A DNA stretch of 64,000 bases from Arenibaculum pallidiluteum (lineage in GTDB: Bacteria > Pseudomonadota > Alphaproteobacteria > Azospirillales > Azospirillaceae). The translations under genes were made by a program, and so were the position numbers. The DNA lies in NCBI RefSeq assembly GCF_017355985.1, contig NZ_JAFIQU010000003.1, positions 533,217-597,216 on the forward strand. Direction: 5' to 3'. Positions 45,120 through 54,494 of the stretch are shown piece after piece. The notes under the pieces were generated by a model that made no database searches, had not been told where the DNA came from, and saw only the letters and a list, made by a program, of their open reading frames with translations. Within the stretch, counting starts at the first letter, position 1, and every line of letters begins with the position of its first letter.

Positions 45120-45161
45120 GTGCGGTGCAGGGTATTCCAGACCTGCACCGCACTCTTTTTT
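45120..45161 (+). terminator. Intrinsic terminator after valS
   Basis: A perfect 12-bp stem (45120-45131 with 45142-45153) has a 10-base loop and is followed by TCTTTTTT. Confidence 0.93.
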
Positions 45162-45211
45162 ACCAAGGGCTTGCGCTGAAATCCTGAGAGAGCGGGTCGG
45201 GTTTTCGCGGC

Positions 45212-45580
45212 TCAGGCCTTCGGGCGAAGCCAGCGGCCGGCGTCGGTGCGGCAGCGAAGATCGGTGAACCGGTCGGTGCGTCCGGCGGCATTCACCTCTT
45301 CCGTGAACTCGCGGCAGTAACTGCCTCCGTCGGCGCGGAAACTGCGCGTTGGCGTGATCTTCCCCTCGGCACCGCCGTCTGGGCTCCGCCATTCCAGCGT
45401 CCTGCCGCTTGCCAGCGAATCCAGCGCCTGCTGCCTTGCCGCGGCGGCGAGAACCTGCTCGCGCGTTCCGAGCGTCGCGTATGGACCGGTCTCCGCGACC
45501 GGGTCCGATGGCGCCTGGGACGCGCAGCCCGCCACAAGAAGGCACAGCAGCATCGACGAACACCAGGGTCGCAGGATCAT
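45212..45580 (-). CDS. Small lipoprotein, 17-kDa surface-antigen-like
   Basis: This 122-residue protein has a type II signal with lipobox VAGC (Cys near residue 18). Its C-terminal half (TPTRSFRADGGSYCREFTEEV, then DLRCRTDAGRW) resembles the RT0821/17-kDa surface-antigen group, in which two cysteines of this kind are conserved. The second ATG (45580) is the better start: GGAGG is 8 bases away, and it overlaps the stop of the upstream gene (ATGA). The two genes are thus co-translated. Its role in the envelope is unknown. Confidence 0.75.
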   Translation of the reverse strand: MILRPWCSSMLLCLLVAGCASQAPSDPVAETGPYATLGTREQVLAAAARQQALDSLASGRTLEWRSPDGGAEGKITPTRSFRADGGSYCREFTEEVNAAGRTDRFTDLRCRTDAGRWLRPKA

Positions 45581-46077
45581 CGCCATCTCCTCCCGATCAG
45601 GACGGCCTCTTCGCCAGAGTCGAGTTCACGAACCAGCGCCGGCGCGCTGGGCTGGTCCCCGATGGGATCGTCGACCCAGCACCAGCCGCGCTGCTCGATG
45701 CCGGGCGCCGTTGCCAGGGCGGACCACATGGTCACGATCGGCGGGGCCGACCGAGGCGGAAGGTCATCCGGCGTCCCAAGAACGGTCAGGCGTCCCTTCG
45801 CGGCACGGCCGACCGCGCCGGGATCGCCGCGGTCGAAATCCGCCTTCTCCGCTGCTGGGACAGCCGGCTTCCAGCCGGGACGCACCATGCTTACGCCGAC
45901 GCCCGATTGCCCGGGGACATCACCGGTCCCGGCCGCGCCCCGGTCGGCGACCTGCACCGGCAGGTCCAGTGGTCCGCCGTCGTGCGAACCGGCTCCGGCA
46001 CCCTGCGCGGCGGCGCTCATGACGATCATCACCAGGGCGGTTGCGGAAACGGGTGGGGCAAGGATGGACGGCCGCAT
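45577..46077 (-). CDS. Hypothetical exported protein
   Basis: This 166-residue protein has an N-terminal signal sequence (starting MRPSILAPPVSATALVMIVM) with a cleavage site near AAAQG. The mature part is Pro/Gly/Asp-rich with one cysteine (RGWCWVDDP, near residue 130). No family is recognised. GGAG lies 8 bases before ATG 46077. Its stop overlaps the start of the lipoprotein gene by 4 bases, so the pair probably acts together in the envelope. It is divergent from ilvD. Confidence 0.65.
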   Translation of the reverse strand: MRPSILAPPVSATALVMIVMSAAAQGAGAGSHDGGPLDLPVQVADRGAAGTGDVPGQSGVGVSMVRPGWKPAVPAAEKADFDRGDPGAVGRAAKGRLTVLGTPDDLPPRSAPPIVTMWSALATAPGIEQRGWCWVDDPIGDQPSAPALVRELDSGEEAVLIGRRWR

Positions 46078-46315
46078 GGGAAGGACTCCGTCACGGTCGG
46101 GGGCGGCAGGGACCGAGAACCTTCGGATAGAACACCCGATCCCCCGTCGCGTGCATCCCCCGAACCGTGGCGCCTCGAAAGAGGGACCACCGCCGGGGAG
46201 GCCCCTACGCCGGTTGCGCCGGGATCGCTGCGGGTGGCAGCCTCCCGAAGCGGAGGCTATCCTGCGGGCAGCAGCGCCGCGGTCCCGCGGGGCAGGCACA
46301 CGGAAGGAACCGCTC

Positions 46316-48058
46316 ATGGCCGACGGTGATCGCGATTCGCGGAAATCCTGGGACAAGTCGCGGCTGCCCAGCCGCCACGTCTCCGTCGGGCCGGAAAGGG
46401 CCCCGCACCGCTCCTACTACTACGCCATGGGCATGACGGCTGAGGAGATCGCGCAACCCTTCGTGGGCGTCGCGACGTGCTGGAACGAGGCCGCGCCCTG
46501 CAACATCGCCCTGAACCGCCAAGCCCAGGCCGTGAAGGTCGGAGTCAAGGAGGCTGGCGGCACTCCGCGCGAGTTCACCACGATCACCGTCACGGACGGC
46601 ATTGCCATGGGCCACCAAGGCATGAAGTCGTCCCTCGTGAGCCGCGAGGTGATCACCGACTCGGTCGAGCTGACCATGCGCGGCCACTGCTACGACGCCA
46701 TGGTCTGCCTGGCCGGCTGCGACAAGTCGCTACCCGGCATGATGATGGCTATGCTTCGCCTGAACGTGCCTTCGGTCTTCATGTACGGAGGATCGATCCT
46801 GCCCGGCTGCTTCCGCGGCAGGGACGTGACGGTCCAGGACGTCTTCGAAGCCGTCGGCGCGCACAGCGCCGGGCGGATGGGCGACGCCGACCTGGAGGAG
46901 CTGGAGCGGGTGGCTTGTCCCTCGGCAGGATCCTGCGGAGGGCAGTTCACGGCGAACACCATGGCCTGCGTCTCCGAGGCGATCGGCTTGGCCCTTCCGA
47001 ACTCGGCGGGCGCGCCGGCTCCCTACGAGAGCCGGGATGCCTACGGGCAGGCCTCCGGCCGGGCGGTCATGGAGCTGGTCCGCCGAAACCTGCGTCCGCG
47101 CGACATCGTCACGCTGAAGGCGTTGGAGAACGCGGCCACCGTGGTCGCGGCGTCGGGCGGGTCGACGAACGCGGCGCTGCATCTTCCAGCCATGGCGCAT
47201 GAATGCGGGATCCCGTTCGACATCCACGATGTCGGTCGGATCTTCGAGCGTACGCCTTACATCGCGGACCTGAAGCCCGGCGGGCGCTACGTCGCGAAGG
47301 ACCTTTACGAGATCGGCGGCGTTCCCGTGCTGATGCGGGCGCTGCTGGACGGCGGTTTCCTGCACGGCGACTGCCTGACCGTGACGGGGCGCACCATTGC
47401 CGAGAACCTGGAGGGGATCGTCGTCCCGGCGGACCAGGACGTCGTGCGTCCAACCTCGGAGCCCCTGTCCCCGACCGGAGGGGTCGTGGTGCTGCGCGGG
47501 AACTTGGCCTCGCAGGGCGCCGTCGTGAAGGTCGCCGGCATGAAGAATCTACGGTTCCGGGGGCCGGCGCGCTGCTTCGACAGCGAGGAGGCCGCGTTCG
47601 CGGCCGTGGAGCGCCGCGACTACCGCGAGGGCGAGGTGCTGGTGATCCGCTACGAGGGGCCCCGCGGCGGACCCGGCATGCGCGAGATGCTGGCGACCAC
47701 CTCGGCACTCTACGGTCAGGGAATGGGGGACAAGGTCGCGCTGATCACCGACGGCCGGTTCTCCGGCGCGACGAGAGGCTTCTGCATCGGGCATGTCGGG
47801 CCGGAGGCGGCGGTCGGCGGCCCGATCGGGCTGCTCCAGGACGGCGACACGATCGCGATCGATGCCGTGGCCGGAACGATCTCGGTCGAGCTCGCGGACG
47901 AGGAACTGGCTCGCCGCCGCGCGGCCTGGCAGCCGCGGCGCCACGACTTCCAGTCCGGCACCCTCTGGAAATACGCCCAGCTCGTGGGCGATGCCGAGAA
48001 GGGCGCCGTCACCCATCCCGGGGCCGCCGCCGAGACGCACGTCTACGCCGACATCTGA
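46316..48058 (+). CDS. ilvD: Dihydroxy-acid dehydratase
   Basis: This 580-residue enzyme makes the 2-oxo acid precursors of valine, isoleucine and leucine. Fe-S cluster cysteines are expected at C55 or C62 (CWNEAAPCN), in [10 protein letters not shown] near residue 134 and in [12 protein letters not shown] near residue 206. The N-terminal [10 protein letters not shown] and the [20 protein letters not shown] segment fit true IlvD rather than sugar-acid dehydratases. ATG 46316 follows AAGGA at 8 bases; the frame is open upstream to 45662 but overlaps the opposite gene. The 238-base leader holds one small hairpin (46239-46258) and no visible leader peptide. Confidence 0.95.
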   Translation: MADGDRDSRKSWDKSRLPSRHVSVGPERAPHRSYYYAMGMTAEEIAQPFVGVATCWNEAAPCNIALNRQAQAVKVGVKEAGGTPREFTTITVTDGIAMGHQGMKSSLVSREVITDSVELTMRGHCYDAMVCLAGCDKSLPGMMMAMLRLNVPSVFMYGGSILPGCFRGRDVTVQDVFEAVGAHSAGRMGDADLEELERVACPSAGSCGGQFTANTMACVSEAIGLALPNSAGAPAPYESRDAYGQASGRAVMELVRRNLRPRDIVTLKALENAATVVAASGGSTNAALHLPAMAHECGIPFDIHDVGRIFERTPYIADLKPGGRYVAKDLYEIGGVPVLMRALLDGGFLHGDCLTVTGRTIAENLEGIVVPADQDVVRPTSEPLSPTGGVVVLRGNLASQGAVVKVAGMKNLRFRGPARCFDSEEAAFAAVERRDYREGEVLVIRYEGPRGGPGMREMLATTSALYGQGMGDKVALITDGRFSGATRGFCIGHVGPEAAVGGPIGLLQDGDTIAIDAVAGTISVELADEELARRRAAWQPRRHDFQSGTLWKYAQLVGDAEKGAVTHPGAAAETHVYADI

Positions 48059-48079
48059 CCGGGACGGCCCGCGGGCGCC

Positions 48080-48871
48080 ATGGCCTTCCTCGCCTCGAAG
48101 ATCCTCTGGACACTGGCCCAGCCGGGAAACCTCCTGCTCGCCGCACTGGTATCCGGAATTCTGCTGTCCGCGCTGGGAGGAGGGGCGCGCCGCTGGGGCC
48201 GCGTCCTCTCGACGGCGGCCGCGCTCGGCCTCATAGGCGCGACCTTCCTGCCGCTCGGAAGCTGGGCGCTGCAACCGCTCGAAAGACGCTTCCCGCAGCC
48301 GCAGGCGCCGGAGCGGCTGGACGGAATCCTGCTGCTCGGCGGCATGGTCGACCAGTTCCTGACCGCGGCGCACGGGCAGCCGGCCCTGACCGACGCGGCC
48401 GAGCGGCTGGTGGAGTTCAGCGACCTCGCCCGACGGCATCCCGAGGCACGGCTCGTGATCGCGGGCGGATCGGGCTACCTGCGCGGCCAGGAGCTGAAGG
48501 AAGGGCCCGTGATCGCGGAGGCGCTGCGACGCATGGGCTTCGCCGTCGAGCGGATCGCCTTCGAGACGGAGTCGCGGAACACCCACGAAAATATCCGCAA
48601 CGCCTTCGCCATTGCCCGGCCGCAGCCCGGAGAGCGCTGGGCATTGGTGACTTCGGCCTTCCACATGCCGCGGGCGGTCGGCATTGCCCGGGTGCTGGGC
48701 TGGCCGGTGATACCCTGGCCGGTCGACTATCGTACCGGCGGAATGGACGGGTTCGGACCGGCATCGCTGTCCGGCGGCCTCCGCCGCCTGGATATGGCGG
48801 CGCGGGAGTGGTGCGGCCTCGCCGGCTATCGCATGCTCGGTTGGACCAATGCCCTCTTTCCCGCCCCGTGA
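48080..48871 (+). CDS. YdcF-like (DUF218) membrane protein
   Basis: This 263-residue protein has two hydrophobic segments at the N-terminus (residues about 8-35 and 40-60) and then a DUF218 domain. The domain has DGILLLGGMVDQF near residue 77, LVIAGGSGYLRGQELKEG near 125 and ESRNTHENIRNAF near 168, the family order. E. coli relatives (ElyC, SanA) affect envelope and lipid-carrier integrity. It follows ilvD by 21 bases but the functions are not obviously linked. Confidence 0.88.
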   Translation: MAFLASKILWTLAQPGNLLLAALVSGILLSALGGGARRWGRVLSTAAALGLIGATFLPLGSWALQPLERRFPQPQAPERLDGILLLGGMVDQFLTAAHGQPALTDAAERLVEFSDLARRHPEARLVIAGGSGYLRGQELKEGPVIAEALRRMGFAVERIAFETESRNTHENIRNAFAIARPQPGERWALVTSAFHMPRAVGIARVLGWPVIPWPVDYRTGGMDGFGPASLSGGLRRLDMAAREWCGLAGYRMLGWTNALFPAP

Positions 48872-48959
48872 CAAAGCTGAATTGGTTAATCCGGCGTGTT
48901 GAAGGCCCCATTCCGATATGGCACAAGCAGATGCCGATCTTTCGGGGGAATCGTCACCC

Positions 48960-49955
48960 ATGTTCGTAGCGTCCGGCTTCCCGGTCCGTCGGGCCGGCAG
49001 GCCGTCCCCGTGGGCACGGCGCCTGATCGGCGCCGCGCTCGTCCTGGTCCTGGCTGCGTCCTGCACGCCGCAGCGGCCCGCACCGCCGAAGGCGCCGCTT
49101 CCGGTGGCGGCGCCGCAATTCGTGGTGGGCGCCCCCTACGAACTCGGTGGCGTCTGGTACTACCCGTCCGAGGACTATACTTACGACCGGACCGGCCTGG
49201 CTGGATGGGTCGGGGCAGGGATCGCGCCGCGCCTGACGGCCAATAGCGAACTCTTCGACGCGACGCAGATGACGGCGGCGCACCGCACGCTGCCGCTGCC
49301 GAGCCTCGTGCGGGTCACGAACCTCGAGAACGGCCGGCAGGTCGTGGTTCGCGTCAACGATCGCGGGCCGCAGGACCCCGGCCGCATCATCGCGCTGAGC
49401 CGGCGCGCCGCAGAACTGCTCGGGACGTCGGAGGCCGAAACGGCCAAGGTCCGCGTCCAGGTGCTTGCCGAGGAGAGCCGCGCGCTCGCCGAGCCGCTGC
49501 GGGCGACGCCCTCGACGGCCCAGGTGGCGGGTACCGGCAACGACGGCTCGCCCGCGCCGCGGGCGGCACCGCGTGCGATGGTCCAGATCGAGGGCGCCGC
49601 GCCGTCGGCGCCGCGCTCCGTGCAGCGCACGGCCCTGGATATCTCTGCGACCGTGCCGGGCGGATTGGCAGCGGACGGTCGCTTCCTCCCGGCCGAGACG
49701 GTCGTGCAGGGACCACCGGGACGGCCCCGGCAGATCTGGGTTCAGGCCGGCCCCGTGACGGTGCGCCAGGCCGCCGACCGGCTGCGCGCGCTGATGTCCT
49801 CCGTCGGGCCAGTGCGGGTCGATTCGCGCATGGCCGGGCGGACGCAGGAGTTCCTGGTGCGCCTCGGTCCCTATGCAGGAGCCCGCGACGCCGACCGCGC
49901 CATCGAACAGGTCCTCGCCGCAGGCATTGCGGGCGCCGAGGTGGTGGTCGACTGA
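48960..49955 (+). CDS. rlpA: RlpA-like septal ring lytic transglycosylase with SPOR domain
   Basis: This protein of 331 residues has a lipoprotein-like signal (LAASC near residue 34), a double-psi barrel domain (residues about 80-150) with RLTANSELFD, MTAAHRTLPLP and VVVRVNDRGP, a low-complexity linker, and a C-terminal SPOR domain from about residue 255 that binds denuded peptidoglycan at the septum. ATG 48960 is preferred because GGGGGAA precedes it at about 9 bases; ATG 48918 lacks a site. It opens the conserved rlpA-dac-tmk-holB run. Confidence 0.9.
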   Translation: MFVASGFPVRRAGRPSPWARRLIGAALVLVLAASCTPQRPAPPKAPLPVAAPQFVVGAPYELGGVWYYPSEDYTYDRTGLAGWVGAGIAPRLTANSELFDATQMTAAHRTLPLPSLVRVTNLENGRQVVVRVNDRGPQDPGRIIALSRRAAELLGTSEAETAKVRVQVLAEESRALAEPLRATPSTAQVAGTGNDGSPAPRAAPRAMVQIEGAAPSAPRSVQRTALDISATVPGGLAADGRFLPAETVVQGPPGRPRQIWVQAGPVTVRQAADRLRALMSSVGPVRVDSRMAGRTQEFLVRLGPYAGARDADRAIEQVLAAGIAGAEVVVD

Positions 49956-50043
49956 GGGCCGCCGCAAATTTGACGCAGCTCCGTCCTACGGGACGGCTAT
50001 GATCGCGGATCCCGATCCGCGCTTCTGGAACAGGGGTAGAGGG

Positions 50044-51186
50044 ATGAAGCTTCTCCGGTTCTCGACGCTGGTCGTCGTGGGGCTGACGCTGGCGCTGGGC
50101 GCGACGGCCCGTGCCGCCACGATCGATACGGCCGCGCGTCAGGCGCTGCTGCTCGACATGACGACCGGCACGGTCCTGTTCGAAAAGAACGCGGACCAGA
50201 AGATGCCGACCTCGTCGATGAGCAAGATCATGACGATGTACATGGTCTTCGAGGCGATCAAGCAGGGCCGGCTGTCCATGGACGACACGCTGCCGGTCAG
50301 CCAGCGCGCGTGGAAGATGCAGGGCTCCAAGATGTTCACGGAGCTCGGCAATCGGATCAAGGTCGAGGATCTCATCCGCGGCGTGATCATCCAGTCCGGC
50401 AACGACGCCTCCGTGGTCCTGGCGGAAGGCCTCTCCGGATCCGAGGAGAAGTTCGCCGAGGACATGACGGCACGCGCCAAGGCGCTGGGCCTCGCCAACA
50501 GCAACTTCATGAACGCGACCGGGTGGCCGCACGAGAACCACTATTCGACCGCGCGCGACCTTTCGGTCCTGGCGCAGCGGCTGATCGAGGAATTCCCCGA
50601 GTACTACCATTTCTACTCGGAGAAGGAGTTCACCTATCACGGGATCAAGCAGGGTAACCGCAACCCGCTGCTCTACCGCGACATCGGCGTCGACGGCATG
50701 AAGACCGGCCACACGGAGATCGCCGGCTACGGCCTGACGGCCTCGGCCAAGCGCGGCGACCGGCGCCTGGTCCTGGTGGTCAACGGGCTCAACAGCATGC
50801 AGGCCCGAGCAGACGAATCCGCTCGCCTGCTGGAATGGGGCTTCCGCGAGTTCGACGCCTATGCGCTCTACAAGGCCGGCCAGCCGGTGGAGGAGGCACC
50901 GGTCTGGATGGGCCGCGACGCCACCGTCCCGGCGACTGTCGCCAAGGACCTGACGGTCACCATGAGCCGCGAGGAGCGTAAGGGGCTTAAGGTCACGGCC
51001 AAGTTCGACAAGCCGGTCCCCGCGCCCGTCGCCAAAGGCACACAGATCGGCCGCCTGGTCATCGAGGCGCCGAACTTCTCGACGCGCGAGATCCCCCTGA
51101 TCGCCGCACGGGACGTGCCCCAGCTCGGCATCTTCGGCCGGATCGCGGCAGCCACGCGCTACATGGTCAGCGGCTCGGTCGACTGA
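50044..51186 (+). CDS. D-alanyl-D-alanine carboxypeptidase (PBP5/6-like)
   Basis: This 380-residue periplasmic enzyme trims the terminal D-Ala of peptidoglycan stem peptides. It has a signal peptide ending near ARAAT. The serine nucleophile is in SMSK (residues 58-61), followed by SGN near residue 118 and KTG in DGMKTGHTEIAGYG. The C-terminal PBP5-type beta domain is present, ending in a probable amphipathic membrane anchor (FGRIAAATRYMVSG). It lies 88 bases after rlpA and just before tmk. Confidence 0.94.
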   Translation: MKLLRFSTLVVVGLTLALGATARAATIDTAARQALLLDMTTGTVLFEKNADQKMPTSSMSKIMTMYMVFEAIKQGRLSMDDTLPVSQRAWKMQGSKMFTELGNRIKVEDLIRGVIIQSGNDASVVLAEGLSGSEEKFAEDMTARAKALGLANSNFMNATGWPHENHYSTARDLSVLAQRLIEEFPEYYHFYSEKEFTYHGIKQGNRNPLLYRDIGVDGMKTGHTEIAGYGLTASAKRGDRRLVLVVNGLNSMQARADESARLLEWGFREFDAYALYKAGQPVEEAPVWMGRDATVPATVAKDLTVTMSREERKGLKVTAKFDKPVPAPVAKGTQIGRLVIEAPNFSTREIPLIAARDVPQLGIFGRIAAATRYMVSGSVD

Positions 51187-51187
51187 C

Positions 51188-51814
51188 GTGCGGGGACGGT
51201 TCATCACCTTCGAGGGCGGTGAGGGTGCCGGCAAGACCACGCAGCTCCGGCTGTTGGTCGAGGCGCTGGGGGCGCGCGGCGTGACCGCGGTGGCGACGCG
51301 GGAGCCCGGCGGATCGGCAGGCGCAGAGGATATCCGGCGCCTGCTCGTCGAGGGCGGCACCGGACGCTGGGACGGGCTGACCGAGCTGCTGCTGCACTGC
51401 GCCGCGCGGCGGGACCACCTGCTGCGCACGGTGCTGCCGGCGCTGGAAGCCGGGAAATGGGTCGTCTCGGACAGGTTCGCTGACAGCTCCATGGCCTATC
51501 AGGGCTATGGCCACGGCGTCGGCCGCGCCGCGGTCGAGGCGCTTCACGAGATCGCCATCGGCGACTTCCGGCCCGACCTGACGCTGGTGCTCGACCTCCC
51601 GGTCGAGGCCGGGCTTGCCCGTGCCGCCAGCCGCGGCGGCGCCGAGGACCGGTACGAGCGCATGGGTGTCGCGTTCCACGAGCGCCTGCGCCAGGGCTTC
51701 CTGGACATCGCAGCGCGCGAGCCCGGGCGGTGCGCCGTGATCGACGCCGCACGCGGTCCGGAAGCGGTGCACCGGGCCGTGATTGCGGCGGTGACCGAGC
51801 GCTTGGGGCTCTGA
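51188..51814 (+). CDS. tmk: Thymidylate kinase
   Basis: This 208-residue kinase converts dTMP to dTDP. The P-loop GGEGAGKTT is at residues 9-17, the DR(Y/F) motif is seen as SDRFADSSMAYQG near residue 95, and the lid follows near residue 140. It starts at GTG 51188, one base after the carboxypeptidase stop, and ends with TGATG overlap into holB. Confidence 0.95.
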   Translation: MRGRFITFEGGEGAGKTTQLRLLVEALGARGVTAVATREPGGSAGAEDIRRLLVEGGTGRWDGLTELLLHCAARRDHLLRTVLPALEAGKWVVSDRFADSSMAYQGYGHGVGRAAVEALHEIAIGDFRPDLTLVLDLPVEAGLARAASRGGAEDRYERMGVAFHERLRQGFLDIAAREPGRCAVIDAARGPEAVHRAVIAAVTERLGL

Positions 51815-52914
51815 TGGCGGGCGAGGGGGCAGCGTTGGCACTGCCGCGCGGCAATCCCGACCTGCTCGGCCACGATTCTGCCGAACGGACGCTGCTCGAC
51901 GCCTGGAACTCAGGCCGGCTGCCCCATGCCTGGCTGATCGGTGGCGTCCCCGGCATCGGCAAGGCGACGCTCGCCTACCGTTTCGCGCGCTTCGTGCTTG
52001 CGCAGGGCGCCGGCACCGGGGAGGCGGGCCTGTTCGGCGCGCCGCGGCCGCCGGCCAGCCTCGCAATCGCGGCATCCGACCCGACCTTCGCCCGCGTCGC
52101 ATCGGGCGGGCACGGGGACCTGCTGACGGTCGAGCGCCCGATGGACGAGAAGAAGGGCCGGCTCAAGCGGGACATCCCCGTGGACGAGGTGCGCCGCATC
52201 GCACCCTTCCTGCGCCTGACGGCCGCCGAGGGCGGCTGGCGCGTGGTCGTCCTGGACGGGGCCGAGCGGCTGAACCCGGCCGGCCAGAATGCGATCCTGA
52301 AGATCCTGGAGGAGCCGCCGGCGCGCGCGCTGCTGCTGGTGGTGACAGAGAATCCCGGCGGCCTCCTGCCGACCATCCGTTCGCGCTGCCGCAAGCTCGC
52401 GCTCTCGCCGCTGTCGGAAGCCGTCGTCCTGGACCTCCTGGCGCGTGCGCGCCCGGATATCGGCGACGCGGACCGCCACGCGCTCGCGGGCCTTGCCGAA
52501 GGCAGCATCGGACGTGCGATCGAGCTGGCCGAGGCCGGCGGGCTCGACCTCTACCGGGACATGGTAGGTCTGTTCGGGCAGGCGCCGCGCATCGACATGG
52601 TCGCGGCCCATGGCTTCGCGGACCGTCTCGCGCGCCGGGGCAACGAGGCGGCCTACGAGGTCGCCGCCGAGCTGATGGTGTGGTGGCTCGCCCGGCTGGT
52701 GCGCGCCCTCGCGCGCGGGGAGGTGCCCGCGCCGGTCGTGCCGGGCGAGACGGAAGTGGCAAGCCGGCTGGTCGGGGAGCGCGGGCTTGAACGGTGGGTG
52801 GAGGTATGGGAAAAGGTCACCCGCCTTTTCACCCGGGCGGAAGCAGCCAACCTTGACCGCAAGCAGGTGGTCCTGAACGCCTTGCTCACCTTGGAGGCGG
52901 CGGCGGCGGCTTGA
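51814..52914 (+). CDS. holB: DNA polymerase III delta' subunit
   Basis: This 366-residue clamp-loader subunit has the AAA+ fold. The P-loop-like GVPGIGKAT is near residues 44-52 and the central segment NAILKILEEPPARALLLVVTE near 165 is very typical. The zinc-binding cysteines of the E. coli protein are not seen. It works with DnaX and HolA to load the beta clamp. The start overlaps the tmk stop (TGATG). Confidence 0.93.
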   Translation: MAGEGAALALPRGNPDLLGHDSAERTLLDAWNSGRLPHAWLIGGVPGIGKATLAYRFARFVLAQGAGTGEAGLFGAPRPPASLAIAASDPTFARVASGGHGDLLTVERPMDEKKGRLKRDIPVDEVRRIAPFLRLTAAEGGWRVVVLDGAERLNPAGQNAILKILEEPPARALLLVVTENPGGLLPTIRSRCRKLALSPLSEAVVLDLLARARPDIGDADRHALAGLAEGSIGRAIELAEAGGLDLYRDMVGLFGQAPRIDMVAAHGFADRLARRGNEAAYEVAAELMVWWLARLVRALARGEVPAPVVPGETEVASRLVGERGLERWVEVWEKVTRLFTRAEAANLDRKQVVLNALLTLEAAAAA

Positions 52915-52934
52915 TCCCGGGAAGGGAGCCCAAC

Positions 52935-54494
52935 ATGGCCGCGCACAAGCCCTACTACGTCACGACCCCGATCTATTACGTGAATGACGTGCCGCATATC
53001 GGGCACGCCTACACGACGCTCGCCTGCGACGTGCTCGCACGTTTCATACGTCTCGACGGGCATCCGGTGAAATTCCTGACGGGGACGGACGAGCACGGGC
53101 AGAAGGTCGAGAAGTCGGCCATGGCCTCGGGCGAGACGCCGCAAGCCTTCGCCGACCGTGTCTCGCAGAACTTCCGAGACCTGACGCGGCTGATGGACTA
53201 TTCCATCGACGACTTCATCCGCACCACGGAACCGCGGCACGTGGCGGCTTGCCAAGCCTTGTGGAAGGCGCTGGAGGCCAACGGCCAGATCTATCTCGGA
53301 TCCTATTCCGGCTGGTACGCGGTGCGCGACGAAGCCTTCTACGGCGAGGACGAGCTGACGGTGACCGGCGACGGTCGCCGCATCGCCCCCAGCGGCGCCG
53401 AGGTGGAATGGGTCGAGGAGCCCTCCTACTTCTTCCGCCTGTCGGAGTGGCAGGAGCGGCTGCTGCGCTTCTACGACGAGCACCCCGACTTCATCCTGCC
53501 GGCCGGCAAGCGCAACGAGGTCGTTGCCTTCGTGAAGTCGGGCCTGAAGGACCTCTCCATCAGCCGGACGACTTTCTCCTGGGGCATTCCGGTCCCTGGC
53601 GACGAGCGGCATGTGATGTATGTCTGGCTCGACGCGCTGACCAACTACGTCACCGCCGTCGGTTATCCCGAGACGGGTGCCGGCAGCGACTACGCCGCGT
53701 TCTGGCCCGCCAACCTGCACATGGTCGGCAAGGACATCCTGCGCTTCCACGCGGTCTACTGGCCGGCCTTCCTGATGGCAGCCGGGCTCGAGCCGCCGCG
53801 GCGGGTCTTCGCGCATGGCTGGTGGACGGTCGAGGGGCAGAAGATGTCGAAATCCCTCGGCAATGCGATCGCGCCGCGCGAGCTGGTGGAGACCTACGGC
53901 CTCGATCAGACCCGCTACTTCCTGATGCGCGAGGTTCCCTTCGGCAACGACGGCGACTTCTCGCGGCGGGCCATGCTGCAGAGGATCAACGGCGACCTCG
54001 CGAACGACTACGGGAACCTGGTGCAGCGCGTGCTCAGCATGGTGCAGAAGAACTGCGCCGCGGCGGTGCCGACCCCGGGCCCCTTCACCGAGGCGGACGA
54101 GCGGCTGCTCGGCGCGGCACGCGCGCTGCTGGATTCCTGCCGCCGCGAGCTCCAGGTCCAGGGCTTCCACCGGATGCTGGAGACGATCTGGTCCGTGATC
54201 GGCGATGCGAACCGCTACGTCGACGAGCAGGCCCCCTGGGCGCTGCGCAAGACCGATCCCGCGCGCATGAACACGGTGCTCTATGTCCTGGCCGAGACGA
54301 TCCGGCAGGTCGCGGTGCTGACGCAGCCGGTAATGCCCGGTGCCAGTTCGCGGATCCTCGACCTGCTTGGCGTGGCCGCCGATGAGCGGGGCTTCGACCG
54401 GCTCGGGGACAAGGATGCCCTGAAGCCGGGGACGCCGCTGCCGCCGCCCCAGGGCGTCTTCCCGCGCCATGTCGAGCCCGAGGATGCGGCCTGA
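52935..54494 (+). CDS. metG: Methionyl-tRNA synthetase
   Basis: This 519-residue class I synthetase has HIGH at residues 21-24 (VPHIGHAYTT), FLTGTDEHGQKVEKSA near residue 52 and KMSKSLGN near residue 303. The insertion near residue 125 (SGWYAVRDEAFYGEDEL) has no cysteine knuckle, so this is the zinc-free MetG2-like form without the C-terminal tRNA-binding domain. AAGGGAG precedes ATG 52935. Its stop overlaps the tatD start. Confidence 0.96.
   Translation: MAAHKPYYVTTPIYYVNDVPHIGHAYTTLACDVLARFIRLDGHPVKFLTGTDEHGQKVEKSAMASGETPQAFADRVSQNFRDLTRLMDYSIDDFIRTTEPRHVAACQALWKALEANGQIYLGSYSGWYAVRDEAFYGEDELTVTGDGRRIAPSGAEVEWVEEPSYFFRLSEWQERLLRFYDEHPDFILPAGKRNEVVAFVKSGLKDLSISRTTFSWGIPVPGDERHVMYVWLDALTNYVTAVGYPETGAGSDYAAFWPANLHMVGKDILRFHAVYWPAFLMAAGLEPPRRVFAHGWWTVEGQKMSKSLGNAIAPRELVETYGLDQTRYFLMREVPFGNDGDFSRRAMLQRINGDLANDYGNLVQRVLSMVQKNCAAAVPTPGPFTEADERLLGAARALLDSCRRELQVQGFHRMLETIWSVIGDANRYVDEQAPWALRKTDPARMNTVLYVLAETIRQVAVLTQPVMPGASSRILDLLGVAADERGFDRLGDKDALKPGTPLPPPQGVFPRHVEPEDAA

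Noticed and set aside
42229..45153. 974-codon open frame on the minus strand across valS
   Set aside because: It is antisense to valS, has His/Arg/Gly-rich composition and no family likeness, as do similar mirror frames over the TRAP permease and tolC.
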